From: Acidobacteriota bacterium
GTDB taxonomy: Bacteria > Acidobacteriota > Terriglobia > UBA7540
DNA: 53,492 bases
Direction: 5' to 3'
Assembly (NCBI GenBank): GCA_021787735.1
Contig: JAJYLL010000020.1
Location: forward strand, 1 to 53,492
Shown here: positions 35,740 to 45,535 of the stretch, piece after piece
How positions within the stretch are numbered: position 1 is the stretch's first letter
How the letters are laid out: every line of letters begins with the position of its first letter
Position numbers and translations under genes: made by a program
The notes under the pieces: model-generated
The model's input: only the letters and a program-made list of their open reading frames with translations
Told to the model about the DNA's origin: nothing
The model's database searches: none

Positions 35740-36774
35740 ATGATCTACCAGACCAATCCGCTCAGAGACCGGCGATGAGATCCCTTCGTAGAAGGGCATC
35801 CCGATGCTTCTATATTTCATACCTCGGGCTGGCTTGAGGCTCTTCGGCGGACATACGGTTACGAACCGGTTGTTTACACAACTTCACCCCCGCAGGGAGA
35901 ATTAACCAACGGCTTTGTATTTTGTCGCCTATCAAGCTGGCTAACCGGCAAGAGGTTGGTTTCTCTTCCGCTTTCCGACTATTGTGATCATTTTCCTGAA
36001 AGCGAAAGCTCTGAAGGTGAACTACTCAAGGAGTTGTGCAAGGAGCGATCGGTTCAAAGTTTGAAATATATTGAGTTTCGTCTGAGGAAAAGCTGTCCGG
36101 GCCTGCAACATTTCACGAGGTCTGGCCAGACCTACTGCTTCCACACGCTCGATCTTACCCCTCTGTTGGAAGCTTGTTCTCTGCTTTACACCCCAGTTGC
36201 ATAAGGCAAAAGATCAGGCGGGCAGAGAGAATGGCTTCTCTGTCGCGAAGGGTTTTCCACGGACTCGTTGAAGATGTTTTATGACCTTGTTGTCATGACG
36301 CGCAAAAGGCATGGTTTACCGCCTCAGCCGTTTTTCTGGTTTCGTAACCTTGCAATATGCCTGGCACCCGCGATGCGAGTTCGATTGGCGATGGCAGGTG
36401 AAACGCCCGTCGCAGGCATCGTAACACTCAGGTTCCGAGATACACTCCTCGTCAAGTAGGCAGCCTCTGACCGGCGGTTTCAGAACCTGGGTGGAACACA
36501 ATGGCTCTTGTGGAGAACTATGCAGGGGGCGAAGGATCTTGGGCTGCGGGAATTAGATCTCGAGCGGACGGATTGGGGCAATTCCGGGCTGCTAGCTTTT
36601 AAGGACCGCCTGGGGGCAAGACGATATTTACTCAACTGCTGGTGGCATTCGAAAGCGTTTGTCCAGCCACGACGATTTCGAGTACTTTACGGCCCTTTAG
36701 GCTGGTTTGTCGCGCATGCTCCGGTTTCAATGATTACTATCGTCGGACGCCTCTTATATCGTCATATTGGCTGA
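35740..36774 (+). pseudogene. Decayed FemAB-like gene
   Basis: The remnant can be read through three small deletions and two stops. It begins MIYQTNPLRDRR, then TGA at 35776-35778 where Trp is expected, and continues HPDASIFHTSGWLEALRRTY and WLTGKRLVSLPLSDYC. Phase changes occur near 36173, near 36225 (an AG repeat) and near 36255 (a T-run). LVMTRKRHGLPPQP-like sequence (VVMTRKRHGLPPQP) follows, then TAG at 36457-36459 where Tyr is expected, and the C-terminal part LGLRELDLERTDWGNSGLLA. It is clearly non-functional. Confidence 0.85.
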
Positions 36775-37023
36775 GCAGCAGGTAAGACAAACATCTTCAA
36801 CTTCTAGATCACGTAATTAGACCAAGATGCTGAGAGGGCATGTGGTATTCCCTCTGCGTATCACATCGCGGCCATGATCTCTGTCGATACGATCCCCTCA
36901 TTTTGAACTCGACTACACAACTTTCCAGGTAAGGGCAGGCGATAGTAGCTCCCCCCGCAATTTTCCGAAGAGGGAGGAGCGGCACGGCCTCGATTTACCA
37001 GTGAATTGCTGACCGGAGCGACT

Positions 37024-38724
37024 ATGCGAAAGTACATCAGATTCATCGACGGATTCAGAAGATTTCACAAGGTGCGAATGCAGCCTGAAGAAGCTGCTGC
37101 CCTGGCACGGACATTTATCAAAAAACGGGTTGAGTCCCGCGAAGAGAATTTCCTGAACCTGGTGGAGATGGGGGTTTTCAACTATCCCCGTAGCCCGTAC
37201 CGGAAGCTGCTTGAGCCCAGGAAGATCTCTTTCACTGATCTCAAGAACTGGGTGTCACGGGACGGGCTGGAAGGGGCCCTCCGGACACTGGAAAGCGAAG
37301 GCGTTTACTTCACGGTTGACGAATTCAAAGGAAGGGTGCCGGTAAGCCGGAACGGCGAGCACTTCCAGTGTAACGAAAAGATGTTCGACAATCCGTTCGT
37401 TTCGCAGGTCTACGAGGTCCGAAGCGGGGCGACGCGAAGCGCCGGGACGAGGGTCCGGATCGATTTTGATTATCTTCACCAACGTTCGCTCTACGATGCG
37501 CTCCTCTTGGACATTCATGGTTGCCTGACGGCCCCTGTGGCCAACTGGTTCCCGGTGTTTCCTGGGGCGCCGGGTATCAACTCCAGTTTGCGGTTTGCAC
37601 ACATCGGCAACCCCGCGCGCCGGTGGTTCTCGCAGGTTGACGAGAAGAAGCTCAGGATCGGTTGGGAAAAGAAGTGGGGCAAGAAGCTTATTTATGTGCT
37701 CAGCCGAATTTATGGGAATCCGTTGGCGGCCGCCGAATTCGTGGATCTGAACCAGGCGCACAAGGTCGCGGAGTGGGTGTCGCAAATGCTGAAGGAACAC
37801 CCGCGCTGCGTGGTCTACACTTTTGCTGCTTCCGCCGCGCGAATCTGCATGGCGGCTGCGGATGCCAACCTGAGTATCAAAGGTGCGAAATTCCTGGTGA
37901 CGGGAGAGCCGCTCACTCCGCAGAAGAGGTATGAGATTGAAGCGGCTGGCGCTTCCGCGGTACCGGTCTATGGCATTTCGGAGGCCGGTGTGATTGCTGC
38001 TGGATGCGACAGGCCGTTCGAGGCCAGTGACCACTGCCATTTGTACAAGGACACCACGGCAATCATTTCTCACCAGTGCCAAGTTCCGTACACTGACGCA
38101 ACCGTTAAGTCTTATTTGTTTACCAACATCCTTTATGAATCGCCCAAGATCCTTCTGAACGCCGACATGGGCGACTACGGAGATCTTACGCTGGGAACTT
38201 GCGACTGCGGTTTCGGCGACGTGGGATTTGACACCTATCTCAGCGGCATTCGGAGTTACGAGAAGCTTACAGGCGAGGGAGTGACCTTCGTTAATACAGA
38301 TTTTGTATGGATCATCGAGAAGAAACTCCCTGAGATGTTTGGCGGAAAGAGCACCGACTACCAGCTTGTTGAGGAAGAGGGTAGCAACGGGATACCTCAT
38401 CTGCGGTTGCTCGTCAGCCCGCGGGTGGACAGCATCGACGAACGCAGAATCGTGGAGTCGTTTCTCCGCTTCCTGAAAGGCGCCGAGGCCCAGTCCTGGG
38501 GCGAGGCTGGGACCGTAATGTGGAGCCAGTCTGGAGCTCTGCGAGTGGTTCGCGAAGCCCCGATGGCGACAGCAAGCGGAAAGATCTTGCCGTTTTATTT
38601 GTTGAAGTCGCAAAAAAACTCGTCACGGATCACACCGTGTACAACAGGAGGGGAATATGGGATTTCCGACACGAAGAATGAGAAGGCTTCGGCAGAATGC
38701 CGCGTTCCGACGGTTGGTTCGTGA
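37024..38724 (+). CDS. CapK/PaaK-like adenylate-forming enzyme
   Basis: 566 residues from ATG 37024, preceded by CCGGAGCGACT. VRSGATRSAGTR near residue 133 stands where PaaK-type enzymes have the Ser/Thr/Gly-rich AMP loop, FLVTGEPLTPQKRYEIEAAG is the A3-A4 region, VYGISEAGVIA the YGxSE motif, and ATASGKILPFY near residue 520 holds the catalytic Lys. It would activate a carboxylic acid as an adenylate and pass it to a thiol or amine. The substrate is unknown. Its last 23 codons overlap the hemB start by 68 bases. The neighbours hemB, hemA and ubiD are unusual partners. Confidence 0.8.
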   Translation: MRKYIRFIDGFRRFHKVRMQPEEAAALARTFIKKRVESREENFLNLVEMGVFNYPRSPYRKLLEPRKISFTDLKNWVSRDGLEGALRTLESEGVYFTVDEFKGRVPVSRNGEHFQCNEKMFDNPFVSQVYEVRSGATRSAGTRVRIDFDYLHQRSLYDALLLDIHGCLTAPVANWFPVFPGAPGINSSLRFAHIGNPARRWFSQVDEKKLRIGWEKKWGKKLIYVLSRIYGNPLAAAEFVDLNQAHKVAEWVSQMLKEHPRCVVYTFAASAARICMAAADANLSIKGAKFLVTGEPLTPQKRYEIEAAGASAVPVYGISEAGVIAAGCDRPFEASDHCHLYKDTTAIISHQCQVPYTDATVKSYLFTNILYESPKILLNADMGDYGDLTLGTCDCGFGDVGFDTYLSGIRSYEKLTGEGVTFVNTDFVWIIEKKLPEMFGGKSTDYQLVEEEGSNGIPHLRLLVSPRVDSIDERRIVESFLRFLKGAEAQSWGEAGTVMWSQSGALRVVREAPMATASGKILPFYLLKSQKNSSRITPCTTGGEYGISDTKNEKASAECRVPTVGS

Positions 38725-39700
38725 AACAACCCTTGGCGTTGACGACCTGCTTCAGCCATTTTTTGTTGTTCCAGGCCATGGAATTAAGGAAGAGATCAGT
38801 TCCTTGCCGGGGAACTACCATCTCTCGATTGATTGCCTCATCGAGGAAACCAAAAAGGCGCAGGCTCTGGGCGTTCCTGCGATTCTCCTTTTCGGCGTTC
38901 CCGAAGAGGCGGACAAAGACCTTTATGCGTCCGGAGCGTACGCTCCCCATGGAATTGTCCAGGAAGCGGTAAGAGCTCTGAAGAGCAACGTACCGGATCT
39001 CCTGGTCACCACAGACGTCTGCCTCTGTGAATACACCCCGCACAGCCATTGCGGCGTTCTGAAGGATGGTTATCTCTTGAACGACGAATCCCTGGAGATC
39101 CTGGCCAAGACGGCCGTATCGCACGCGGAAGCCGGATCGGACATGGTTGCTCCCGCCGCCATGCTGGACGGTCAGATTGCGACATTGCGGGGAGCCTTGG
39201 ACTCGAATGGCTTCCAGAATGTGGCCATCATGGCCTATTCCGCCAAGTTTGCGTCCAAACTCTACGAGCCGTTTTTCAAAGAGGGAACGCAGTCCGCCTT
39301 GAAAAGTGGGAACAAGAAGACGCATCAGATGCCTTTCTACAACTCCGATGAAGCCATGCGCGAGATCGCTCTCGACATCGAAGAGGGTGCGGATATCGTC
39401 ATGGTGAAACCGGCACTCTTCTACCTCGACATTGTTTATCGCGCCCGGCAGCAGTTCCAGATGCCGCTTGCGGTTTACAACGTGAGCGGTGAGATGGCCA
39501 TGATTGATGCCGCCGCACGGCTCGGGCGCTTGGACAGGAACCGGATCATGTTTGAGGCGTTAGCATGCATGAAGCGGGCGGGTGCAGACGTCATCATCAC
39601 TTATGCCGCCATGCAGGTTGCACAGTGTCTGAATGGGAAACGGCTCTGCATTGACGCCGAAAGCTTGCCTGAAGCTGCCATGAGTGGAGTCAATGTTTAA
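38657..39700 (+). CDS. hemB: Porphobilinogen synthase (5-aminolevulinate dehydratase)
   Basis: 347 residues, ATG after AGGAGGGGAAT. Both Schiff-base lysines are present: K197 in MAYSAKFAS and K251 in VMVKPALFYLDIV. The zinc site C122, C124, C132 in CLCEYTPHSHCG is intact, though PHSHC replaces the more usual SHGHC. It condenses two aminolevulinates to porphobilinogen. It lies between an adenylate-forming enzyme and hemA, with no hemC, hemD or hemL nearby, so it may be the housekeeping copy or a pathway-specific one. Confidence 0.96.
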   Translation: MGFPTRRMRRLRQNAAFRRLVRETTLGVDDLLQPFFVVPGHGIKEEISSLPGNYHLSIDCLIEETKKAQALGVPAILLFGVPEEADKDLYASGAYAPHGIVQEAVRALKSNVPDLLVTTDVCLCEYTPHSHCGVLKDGYLLNDESLEILAKTAVSHAEAGSDMVAPAAMLDGQIATLRGALDSNGFQNVAIMAYSAKFASKLYEPFFKEGTQSALKSGNKKTHQMPFYNSDEAMREIALDIEEGADIVMVKPALFYLDIVYRARQQFQMPLAVYNVSGEMAMIDAAARLGRLDRNRIMFEALACMKRAGADVIITYAAMQVAQCLNGKRLCIDAESLPEAAMSGVNV

Positions 39701-39822
39701 GGTATGGCGGGTCATTTCAGAACACCCTGGGCGCAGGATCCGACGAGGGTCCTGCACCAGGCTTTACCTGAACCAGCAACAGTTGCAACACCAGATCTGA
39801 AAAGCGAAGGGTTCTTTTCACC

Positions 39823-41100
39823 ATGGAAATCGTCGTCGTCGGACTAAATCACCGCACAGCGAGTGTCGAACTGCGGGAACGCATGGGCTTCGACAAGGAA
39901 CATGCTTGCGAAGCCTCCCGGCAAATTCGCTCTCGCGGTGTGCTGAGCGAGTTAGTGATCCTTTCAACTTGCAACCGGACAGAACTCTACGGGGTTCCCA
40001 ATGGTCATGCAAACAGCGCAGCGGCCCTGGAAGCATTCTTTGTTTCATACCATAAGATGCAGCCCATGGATGCCCGTGCGGCTTTTTACCGTCACGCAGG
40101 ACGCAACGCTATTCGCCACATCTATCGAGTCGCATCAGGTCTGGACTCGATGATGCTCGGCGAGGCCGAGATTCTGGGCCAGGTGCGGGAGGCGTATCGC
40201 AGCGCTTTTAAGCAGGGCGCTACCGGGCGCACTCTCAACCGCTTGTTCCAGTCGGCGCTGGAAGTGGGTAAGCATGTCCGGACAGATACCGGAATCGGCA
40301 TGCACCCCATGTCAGTTGCGTTTGCCGGCGTCAAGCTGGCCGAAGGGATCTTATCTTCTCTCGACAACCGTCGAGTGATGGTTCTCGGCGCAGGGGTCAC
40401 GAGTGAGAAGGTTCTTCGGCATCTGTGCGATCGTGGAACACCGCAAGTCCGAATCCTGAACCGGACCGCAGAGCACGCTAAGGTCCTTGCATCACGGTAC
40501 GGCGGCGAAGTCGTGCCCTGGACAGACTTGGAGAAAAACCTGGAGTGGCCGGACCTGGTGGTAACTTCAGTCTCCAGCCAACAACCGATCCTGAGCCAGG
40601 AAATTCTGGAACATGCTCTTGAAGCACGCAGGAACCGAGTTCTGATGCTGATCGACCTGGGCGTCCCTCGCAACGTGGCGGCCAGCGCGAGTGAAATTCC
40701 CGGGATCTATCTATACAATATTGACGACCTGAAAGAAATCGTATTGAAGAACCTGAAGGCCCGGGAAAAGGAGATTCCGCGGGCGGAAGCTATCATTGAA
40801 GAACATATCGAGAATTTTGTGCGGTGGCACGCAGGCCTGTCCGCATGTTCGATGCTCCTGGACCTTCGCGCCGGATCCCAAGTGGACCGGGACACGTTCC
40901 TCCGTAAACACGCGGGAGCGATGTCTTGTTACTCCTGCGATGAGCGAGCTTATGTTATGGAGCTGCTGAAGAAGTTTCTTAACGGATCAATGCAGGACGG
41001 GGCAAGCGCAGTGCATGAAGAATCTGAAATCTGGAGCAGAATCGAAGACCTGAGCGCCCTGTGTACCGCCCTGGATCAGAAGTTGAGGAAGTGCGGATGA
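39823..41100 (+). CDS. hemA: Glutamyl-tRNA reductase
   Basis: 425 residues of standard length. VGLNHRTASVELRER opens the catalytic domain, C50 in ILSTCNRTELYG is the active thiol, GEAEILGQVREAY is the signature region, and VMVLGAGVTSEK the NADPH motif; the C-terminal dimerisation helix is present. It makes glutamate semialdehyde from Glu-tRNA, the first step of the C5 route to aminolevulinate. Together with hemB it supplies two of the three steps to porphobilinogen; the aminotransferase HemL is not in the window. Confidence 0.96.
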   Translation: MEIVVVGLNHRTASVELRERMGFDKEHACEASRQIRSRGVLSELVILSTCNRTELYGVPNGHANSAAALEAFFVSYHKMQPMDARAAFYRHAGRNAIRHIYRVASGLDSMMLGEAEILGQVREAYRSAFKQGATGRTLNRLFQSALEVGKHVRTDTGIGMHPMSVAFAGVKLAEGILSSLDNRRVMVLGAGVTSEKVLRHLCDRGTPQVRILNRTAEHAKVLASRYGGEVVPWTDLEKNLEWPDLVVTSVSSQQPILSQEILEHALEARRNRVLMLIDLGVPRNVAASASEIPGIYLYNIDDLKEIVLKNLKAREKEIPRAEAIIEEHIENFVRWHAGLSACSMLLDLRAGSQVDRDTFLRKHAGAMSCYSCDERAYVMELLKKFLNGSMQDGASAVHEESEIWSRIEDLSALCTALDQKLRKCG

Positions 41101-41194
41101 CGTTGCAGTCCGTTGCTTCCTTCTAACGTTGCTTCATCACAGGGTGAATAGTCTTTTCTCAGCTTCAGACATTCGGCATTATGGGGACCGCGGG

Positions 41195-42274
41195 ATGAAT
41201 TTGCGTGCGTTCATTGAGATTCTCTCAAGGGAAGGGTGCCTGAAACGTGTTGACAAGCTTGTCGATTGGAGATGCGAGCTTGGAGATATTACGAGAAATA
41301 ACGCCCTGCCTTTGCTGTTCGAGAACATCAAGGACTATCCCGGGCTGCGGGTGTTCACCAATGGACTGAGCAGCCCTGCATCGATGGCGCTGGCGATGGG
41401 GTTCCCTCCGGGGAAAGGCCGCAACGCCATCATGAACGAAGCCCGACAAAGATCGGTGGCCCCTAAGAAACCCATCCTGACTGAAAACGGGCCTGTACAG
41501 CAAAACGTCGTTGAAGGGCGGGACATCAACCTCCTGAGGTTTCCGGTCCCTCAGTGGAGCAAATACGACGCCGGTCGCTACATTGGGACATGGCATGCTA
41601 ACGTGACCTGCGATCCGGAGACAGGTTGCCGAAACCTTGGTGTTTATCGGATGCAGGTGCTGGCTCCCAATCAGGCGACCGTTAGCACATCTGCACGTAG
41701 TCACCTGGCTTGGCAATTCGCCAAGGCTGAAAAGATGGGTAGCCCTTTGGAAATGGCGGTTGTGATCGGGGCGGCGGAAACACTTGTAATGGCGGCTGCG
41801 GCCGCTTATCCGTTTGGTTGCGATGAGTATGATCTGGCAGGCGGCTTGGACGGCGAAAGCCTTCAGCTTATCCGCTGCCGGACGGTCAGCCTTGAGGTCC
41901 CAGCGGATTCTGAAATTGTGGTCGAAGGCTTTCTTAAGCCGGGCGTTCGGGTGCCGGATGGCCCTTACCTCGATTATGCCGGAAAGCCCACTACAAACCC
42001 TAAAGCCTTCGTTTTTGAAGCAACCCGGCTGATGTACCAGAACGCCCCGATTTTCCGTGGCGCGGCAGTGGGGCATCACGCTGCCGAAGATCAGCAGTTG
42101 TTTTCACTGCTGTCAGAACTGGACCTTTTTGATTTTCATAATTCGCGGCCAAGGCACAGGATTGAATCCAGCCTGATCAAGGGGAGGCTCTTCCGGGCCT
42201 TCCAGTTGTGCGGCAGAATAAGCGTCCCTGCCTTCCTGCGAAACAAGATCAAGGCCTTGAGCTATATTCCCTGA
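41195..42274 (+). CDS. Short UbiD-family decarboxylase
   Basis: 359 residues from ATG 41195 (MNLRAFIEIL), preceded by GGGGACCGCGG; the frame also opens earlier at 41129. VYRMQVLAPN, ARSHLAWQF and EVPADSEIVVEGFLKPGVRV match UbiD, the prenylated-FMN (de)carboxylase. Where many relatives have GPFGEFTGY this protein has GPYLDYAGKP, so one active-site acid is Asp. It is about 100 residues shorter than usual and lacks the last part of the C-terminal domain. It may act on an aromatic or heteroaromatic acid; no UbiX-type flavin prenyltransferase is seen here. Confidence 0.83.
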   Translation: MNLRAFIEILSREGCLKRVDKLVDWRCELGDITRNNALPLLFENIKDYPGLRVFTNGLSSPASMALAMGFPPGKGRNAIMNEARQRSVAPKKPILTENGPVQQNVVEGRDINLLRFPVPQWSKYDAGRYIGTWHANVTCDPETGCRNLGVYRMQVLAPNQATVSTSARSHLAWQFAKAEKMGSPLEMAVVIGAAETLVMAAAAAYPFGCDEYDLAGGLDGESLQLIRCRTVSLEVPADSEIVVEGFLKPGVRVPDGPYLDYAGKPTTNPKAFVFEATRLMYQNAPIFRGAAVGHHAAEDQQLFSLLSELDLFDFHNSRPRHRIESSLIKGRLFRAFQLCGRISVPAFLRNKIKALSYIP

Positions 42275-42317
42275 TTGATCCTGCCCTCAAACAAAAAAAA
42301 GACATTTGGAGGGTGCC

Positions 42318-43898
42318 GTGACGGACTTACTCTTTGTGCATGTTCCCAAGTTCGATAACTATTGCAAGCCGTTCAATCGGTTTTCGTTTATCAATCTGCC
42401 CCCTGTGGGGCTGTTGGGACTTGCTGACTTCCTAAGGGGACACCAATACTCCACAAGAGTTGTTCACTTGGGAGTCGAGAAGATGAAGTACGGTGAGGTC
42501 AACCTGGACAAGATCATTGCAGAACATCAGCCTGCTCTGATCGGCCTTGGCCTCCACTGGCACTTCCAGTCGTTTGACGTCATCGAAACCGCGCGGAAAA
42601 TCAAGCGAGACCATCCTGACATTGCAGTTGTGCTGGGCGGGTTTACCGCTTCGGCATTTGCCGAAGAAATCCTTCGGACGTTTGAGTGTATTGACTTTGT
42701 TATCCGAGGAGATGCTGAGATTCCATTGCGGGAGTTGATTGGCCAGTACCGGGCGAGCAGGAATTATCAGCAAGTCCCGAACCTCGCCTTCCGTGAGTCC
42801 GGCGCCGTCCGGATGAACCCTATCAGCTATGTCGGTGACGCAAGAACCCTGGATGAGATTTGCTATACAGATTTCACTTTGATGAAGGATTATCCGACCT
42901 TTATAGATTGCTTTTCCAGATACGTTCATCTCGAGGATATTTCAGAAAAGCTCCAGAAGCGCCTCATTGGGCAGGAGAAAATGTTTCCGGTCTTTCTTGG
43001 CCGAGGCTGCACCTATAATTGTTTTTTTTGCGGTGGCGGGAGCAGTGGTCAGAAGAATAACAATAACCGCGTTGGCGTGTACTTAAGGCCTGTTAAAGCC
43101 GTTGTGGATTCGCTGAAGGACCTTCAGCGGTTCGGATTTGAAACGGCTGCTCTTGCGCTTGATCCCCCGCCGGTTGCGCCGCGAGAGGAATACTACCTTG
43201 AAGTTTTCGAGGGCATGCGGAACGAGAATATTTCACTGACAGTAGAGGTTGAACGCTACCATCTGCCCTCTCGCAAGTTCATCAAGCGGTTTCACGAGCT
43301 ACCGAAACCAGATTCGTGGATAACTCTCAGCCCGGGCTGCCACGATGAAGAGCTTCGACGAAAGAATGGCCTGTACCGGTACAGCAACGCTGAACTTGAG
43401 AAGTGTCTTGGCGTGATGGAAGAGGAGGGGGTCAATTCCCTCGTATGTTTCTCAGCCGGGGCGCCGTTTGAGCATGAGTCTGACTTGAAACAGATGGGCC
43501 GGTACCTGAGGCGTTTAGCGCGGAAGTTCAAGCGAGTGAGGTGCCGGACAAGTATGATCGAAATCGAACCGCAAAGCCCCATAAGCAGCAACCCAAAAGC
43601 GTATGGCGTGAAGCCCCGTCGCTCAACTTTCATGGACTACTACCGCTACCATAGTCTGAGCGGCCGAAGCCACTTCCTCGAAATGGGATATGAGCGGGCC
43701 GATTGTCCTGGCGAGGAAGAAACGAAAAGACTGTTTTGCCAGCATCTTTGCACGCGTTTCAACCTGCGAGGGCTACCTCCGTTTTTCAACCGGGCCCTCT
43801 GCCGTGCAGCGGTGGTGGCATGGAAATCGGGAGCGTTAAGTCTTCTTGACAAGGTGTCAGGCCTGGCAATCGTCCTTTCAGTTGTACTCGCAACATAG
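42318..43898 (+). CDS. B12-binding-domain radical SAM enzyme
   Basis: 526 residues from GTG 42318, after GGAGGG. Residues 1-150 form a Rossmann-like cobalamin-binding domain (INLPPVGLLGLADFL, VVLGGFTASAFAEEIL). The radical SAM cluster motif is C231-T-Y-N-C235-F-F-C238 in FLGRGCTYNCFFCGGG. The C-terminal third is hydrophobic only at the very end. Enzymes of this class methylate unactivated carbons, rearrange skeletons or close rings. In this place it may modify the product of the hem/ubiD genes or a polyprenyl or sugar substrate. Confidence 0.9.
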   Translation: MTDLLFVHVPKFDNYCKPFNRFSFINLPPVGLLGLADFLRGHQYSTRVVHLGVEKMKYGEVNLDKIIAEHQPALIGLGLHWHFQSFDVIETARKIKRDHPDIAVVLGGFTASAFAEEILRTFECIDFVIRGDAEIPLRELIGQYRASRNYQQVPNLAFRESGAVRMNPISYVGDARTLDEICYTDFTLMKDYPTFIDCFSRYVHLEDISEKLQKRLIGQEKMFPVFLGRGCTYNCFFCGGGSSGQKNNNNRVGVYLRPVKAVVDSLKDLQRFGFETAALALDPPPVAPREEYYLEVFEGMRNENISLTVEVERYHLPSRKFIKRFHELPKPDSWITLSPGCHDEELRRKNGLYRYSNAELEKCLGVMEEEGVNSLVCFSAGAPFEHESDLKQMGRYLRRLARKFKRVRCRTSMIEIEPQSPISSNPKAYGVKPRRSTFMDYYRYHSLSGRSHFLEMGYERADCPGEEETKRLFCQHLCTRFNLRGLPPFFNRALCRAAVVAWKSGALSLLDKVSGLAIVLSVVLAT

Positions 43899-44146
43899 CG
43901 TGGGCGTAATCAGGTCTGGTGCAGAATTCCAAGCTCAGCCGCCAAAGACTTCACCGCAATCCGGGGAACCAGCCAGCGAACAAATCTGCCGTCAGACACC
44001 CGTTGGAGGTAAATCATCAGATGTTTAGGTCGTTACAAACCAACTGAAAGGTGGACAAATGGGAACCAACCAGGGGCGATGGAATCGCCAACCGGAAAAA
44101 CATGGAGTATCTGCAAATGATGAATAAAGTGAACGGGGGCAAGAGA

Positions 44147-45337
44147 ATGCACGTGTGCATGCTCGCATATTCTTATTACGAGAGTGACAATCGTGTAAGG
44201 CGATATACAGAAACGCTTCTGCAACAGGGGCACACTGTTGACGTCATCTCAGTCCGCACGCCTTCTCAGGGGGCATTCGGGTCGGGCCGGAACCTTCGTG
44301 TGTTCAGGGTCCAAAGGCGGTCTCCCAACGAGAAAGCGCGAATAACCTATCTGATGAAGTTGTTGCTGTTTTCATTTAAATCATTGATCATTATTTCTTT
44401 CCTCCATCTAAGGAAACGTTATGACCTGGTCCATGTCCACAACGTCCCTGACTTCCTTGTGTTTTCAGCCCTTCTTCCCAAACTGACTGGCGCCAAGATC
44501 ATCCTTGATATTCACGATATTCTTCCTGAACTTTATATGAGTAAATTCGGCGCCAGCCGTGAGTCATTTGCTTTCCGGGCGTTGACTTTTGTTGAGAAGT
44601 TGTCCGCCATGTGGTCGGATCACGTGATTGTAGCGAATCACATCTGGCACACGCGTTACGTTGCGCGGACCGCGAAGGCCGGGAAGTGCACTGTCATCAT
44701 GAATTATCCTGATGACCAGATATTTTTCCCTCGCGAAAACAATCTTCAAAGTCCGGTTTTTACGTTCATCTATCCGGGCACTCTCAGTTGGCATCAGGGT
44801 GTTGACATTGCGGTGGAAGCTTTTGCGCTATTGTGCAGAAAGACCGACAAATGCCGGCTTGAAATTTACGGCCATGGTCCGACGAAGCAGGACCTTTTGG
44901 CGTTGATCAATAAACTTGGCATGCAGGAAAGGATTCACATCCACGATACGGTCTCCCGTTCGAAGGTCGCAAGCGTCATGGCCAAGGCAGATTGCGGCGT
45001 TGTCCCCAAGCGCTCCAACGGGTTTGCGGATGAAGCCTTCAGTACCAAAACATGGGAGTTCATGGCGTTGGGAGTCCCTGTCATAGTCCCGGCGACAACC
45101 GTGGATCGGTATTACTTTGATGACTCCCGTGTTTTGTTCTTCAAGCCCCAGGATGCGCAGGACCTTGCTGACAAGATGGAACTGATGATGGCTGACTCGG
45201 ATCTGCGGAGGAACCTGGCATCTCGTGGCCTGGTGTTTTCACGCAATAACAGCTGGAGCAAGAAGAAGGTCATGTACAGCGACATCGTCTGTTCACTCTT
45301 CGAACGCCCGAGCTTTGAACAAAAAAGGTGTGCTTGA
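44147..45337 (+). CDS. Family 4 glycosyltransferase
   Basis: 396 residues from ATG 44147, after GGGGGCAAGAGA; the open frame begins at 44051, but MHVCMLAYSYYESDNRVRRY is the usual GT4 start. HVHNVPDFLVFSALLPKLTG and FTFIYPGTLSWHQGVDIAVE are GT-B motifs, and NGFADEAFSTKTWEFMALG is the donor-binding E-x7-E region. It is similar in type but not close to the GT4 at 31863. Confidence 0.92.
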   Translation: MHVCMLAYSYYESDNRVRRYTETLLQQGHTVDVISVRTPSQGAFGSGRNLRVFRVQRRSPNEKARITYLMKLLLFSFKSLIIISFLHLRKRYDLVHVHNVPDFLVFSALLPKLTGAKIILDIHDILPELYMSKFGASRESFAFRALTFVEKLSAMWSDHVIVANHIWHTRYVARTAKAGKCTVIMNYPDDQIFFPRENNLQSPVFTFIYPGTLSWHQGVDIAVEAFALLCRKTDKCRLEIYGHGPTKQDLLALINKLGMQERIHIHDTVSRSKVASVMAKADCGVVPKRSNGFADEAFSTKTWEFMALGVPVIVPATTVDRYYFDDSRVLFFKPQDAQDLADKMELMMADSDLRRNLASRGLVFSRNNSWSKKKVMYSDIVCSLFERPSFEQKRCA

Positions 45338-45368
45338 ATTCCAGGGAGGCTGTTGCCTGAGCCCCTCC

Positions 45369-45410
45369 TGTGGGGATTTCAGTCAGCCTGCCCGGGACAC
45401 AATCCCCACA
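45369..45410. repeat. Perfect 10-bp inverted repeat
   Basis: TGTGGGGATT at 45369-45378 pairs exactly with AATCCCCACA at 45401-45410 around a 22-base loop, between two glycosyltransferase genes. No clear T-run follows, so it may weaken rather than end transcription or act as an RNA-stability hairpin. The left arm also occurs once at 9361-9370 next to CCACA. Confidence 0.4.
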
Positions 45411-45535
45411 AATTGCTTAGGATTTGTCCTTGCTATTGATTTGCTTATGATTCGCATGATCGCGACTGGGGTAAATCGCGTCTAGCCCATCGCCCGTACC
45501 AGGGGGCGGCACATCAGGAATCCGGAGATATTGCC

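Noticed and set aside
35776..35778. TGA read as Trp (changed genetic code)
   Set aside because: Many intact genes here end with TGA, and the same remnant has a TAG and three deletions.
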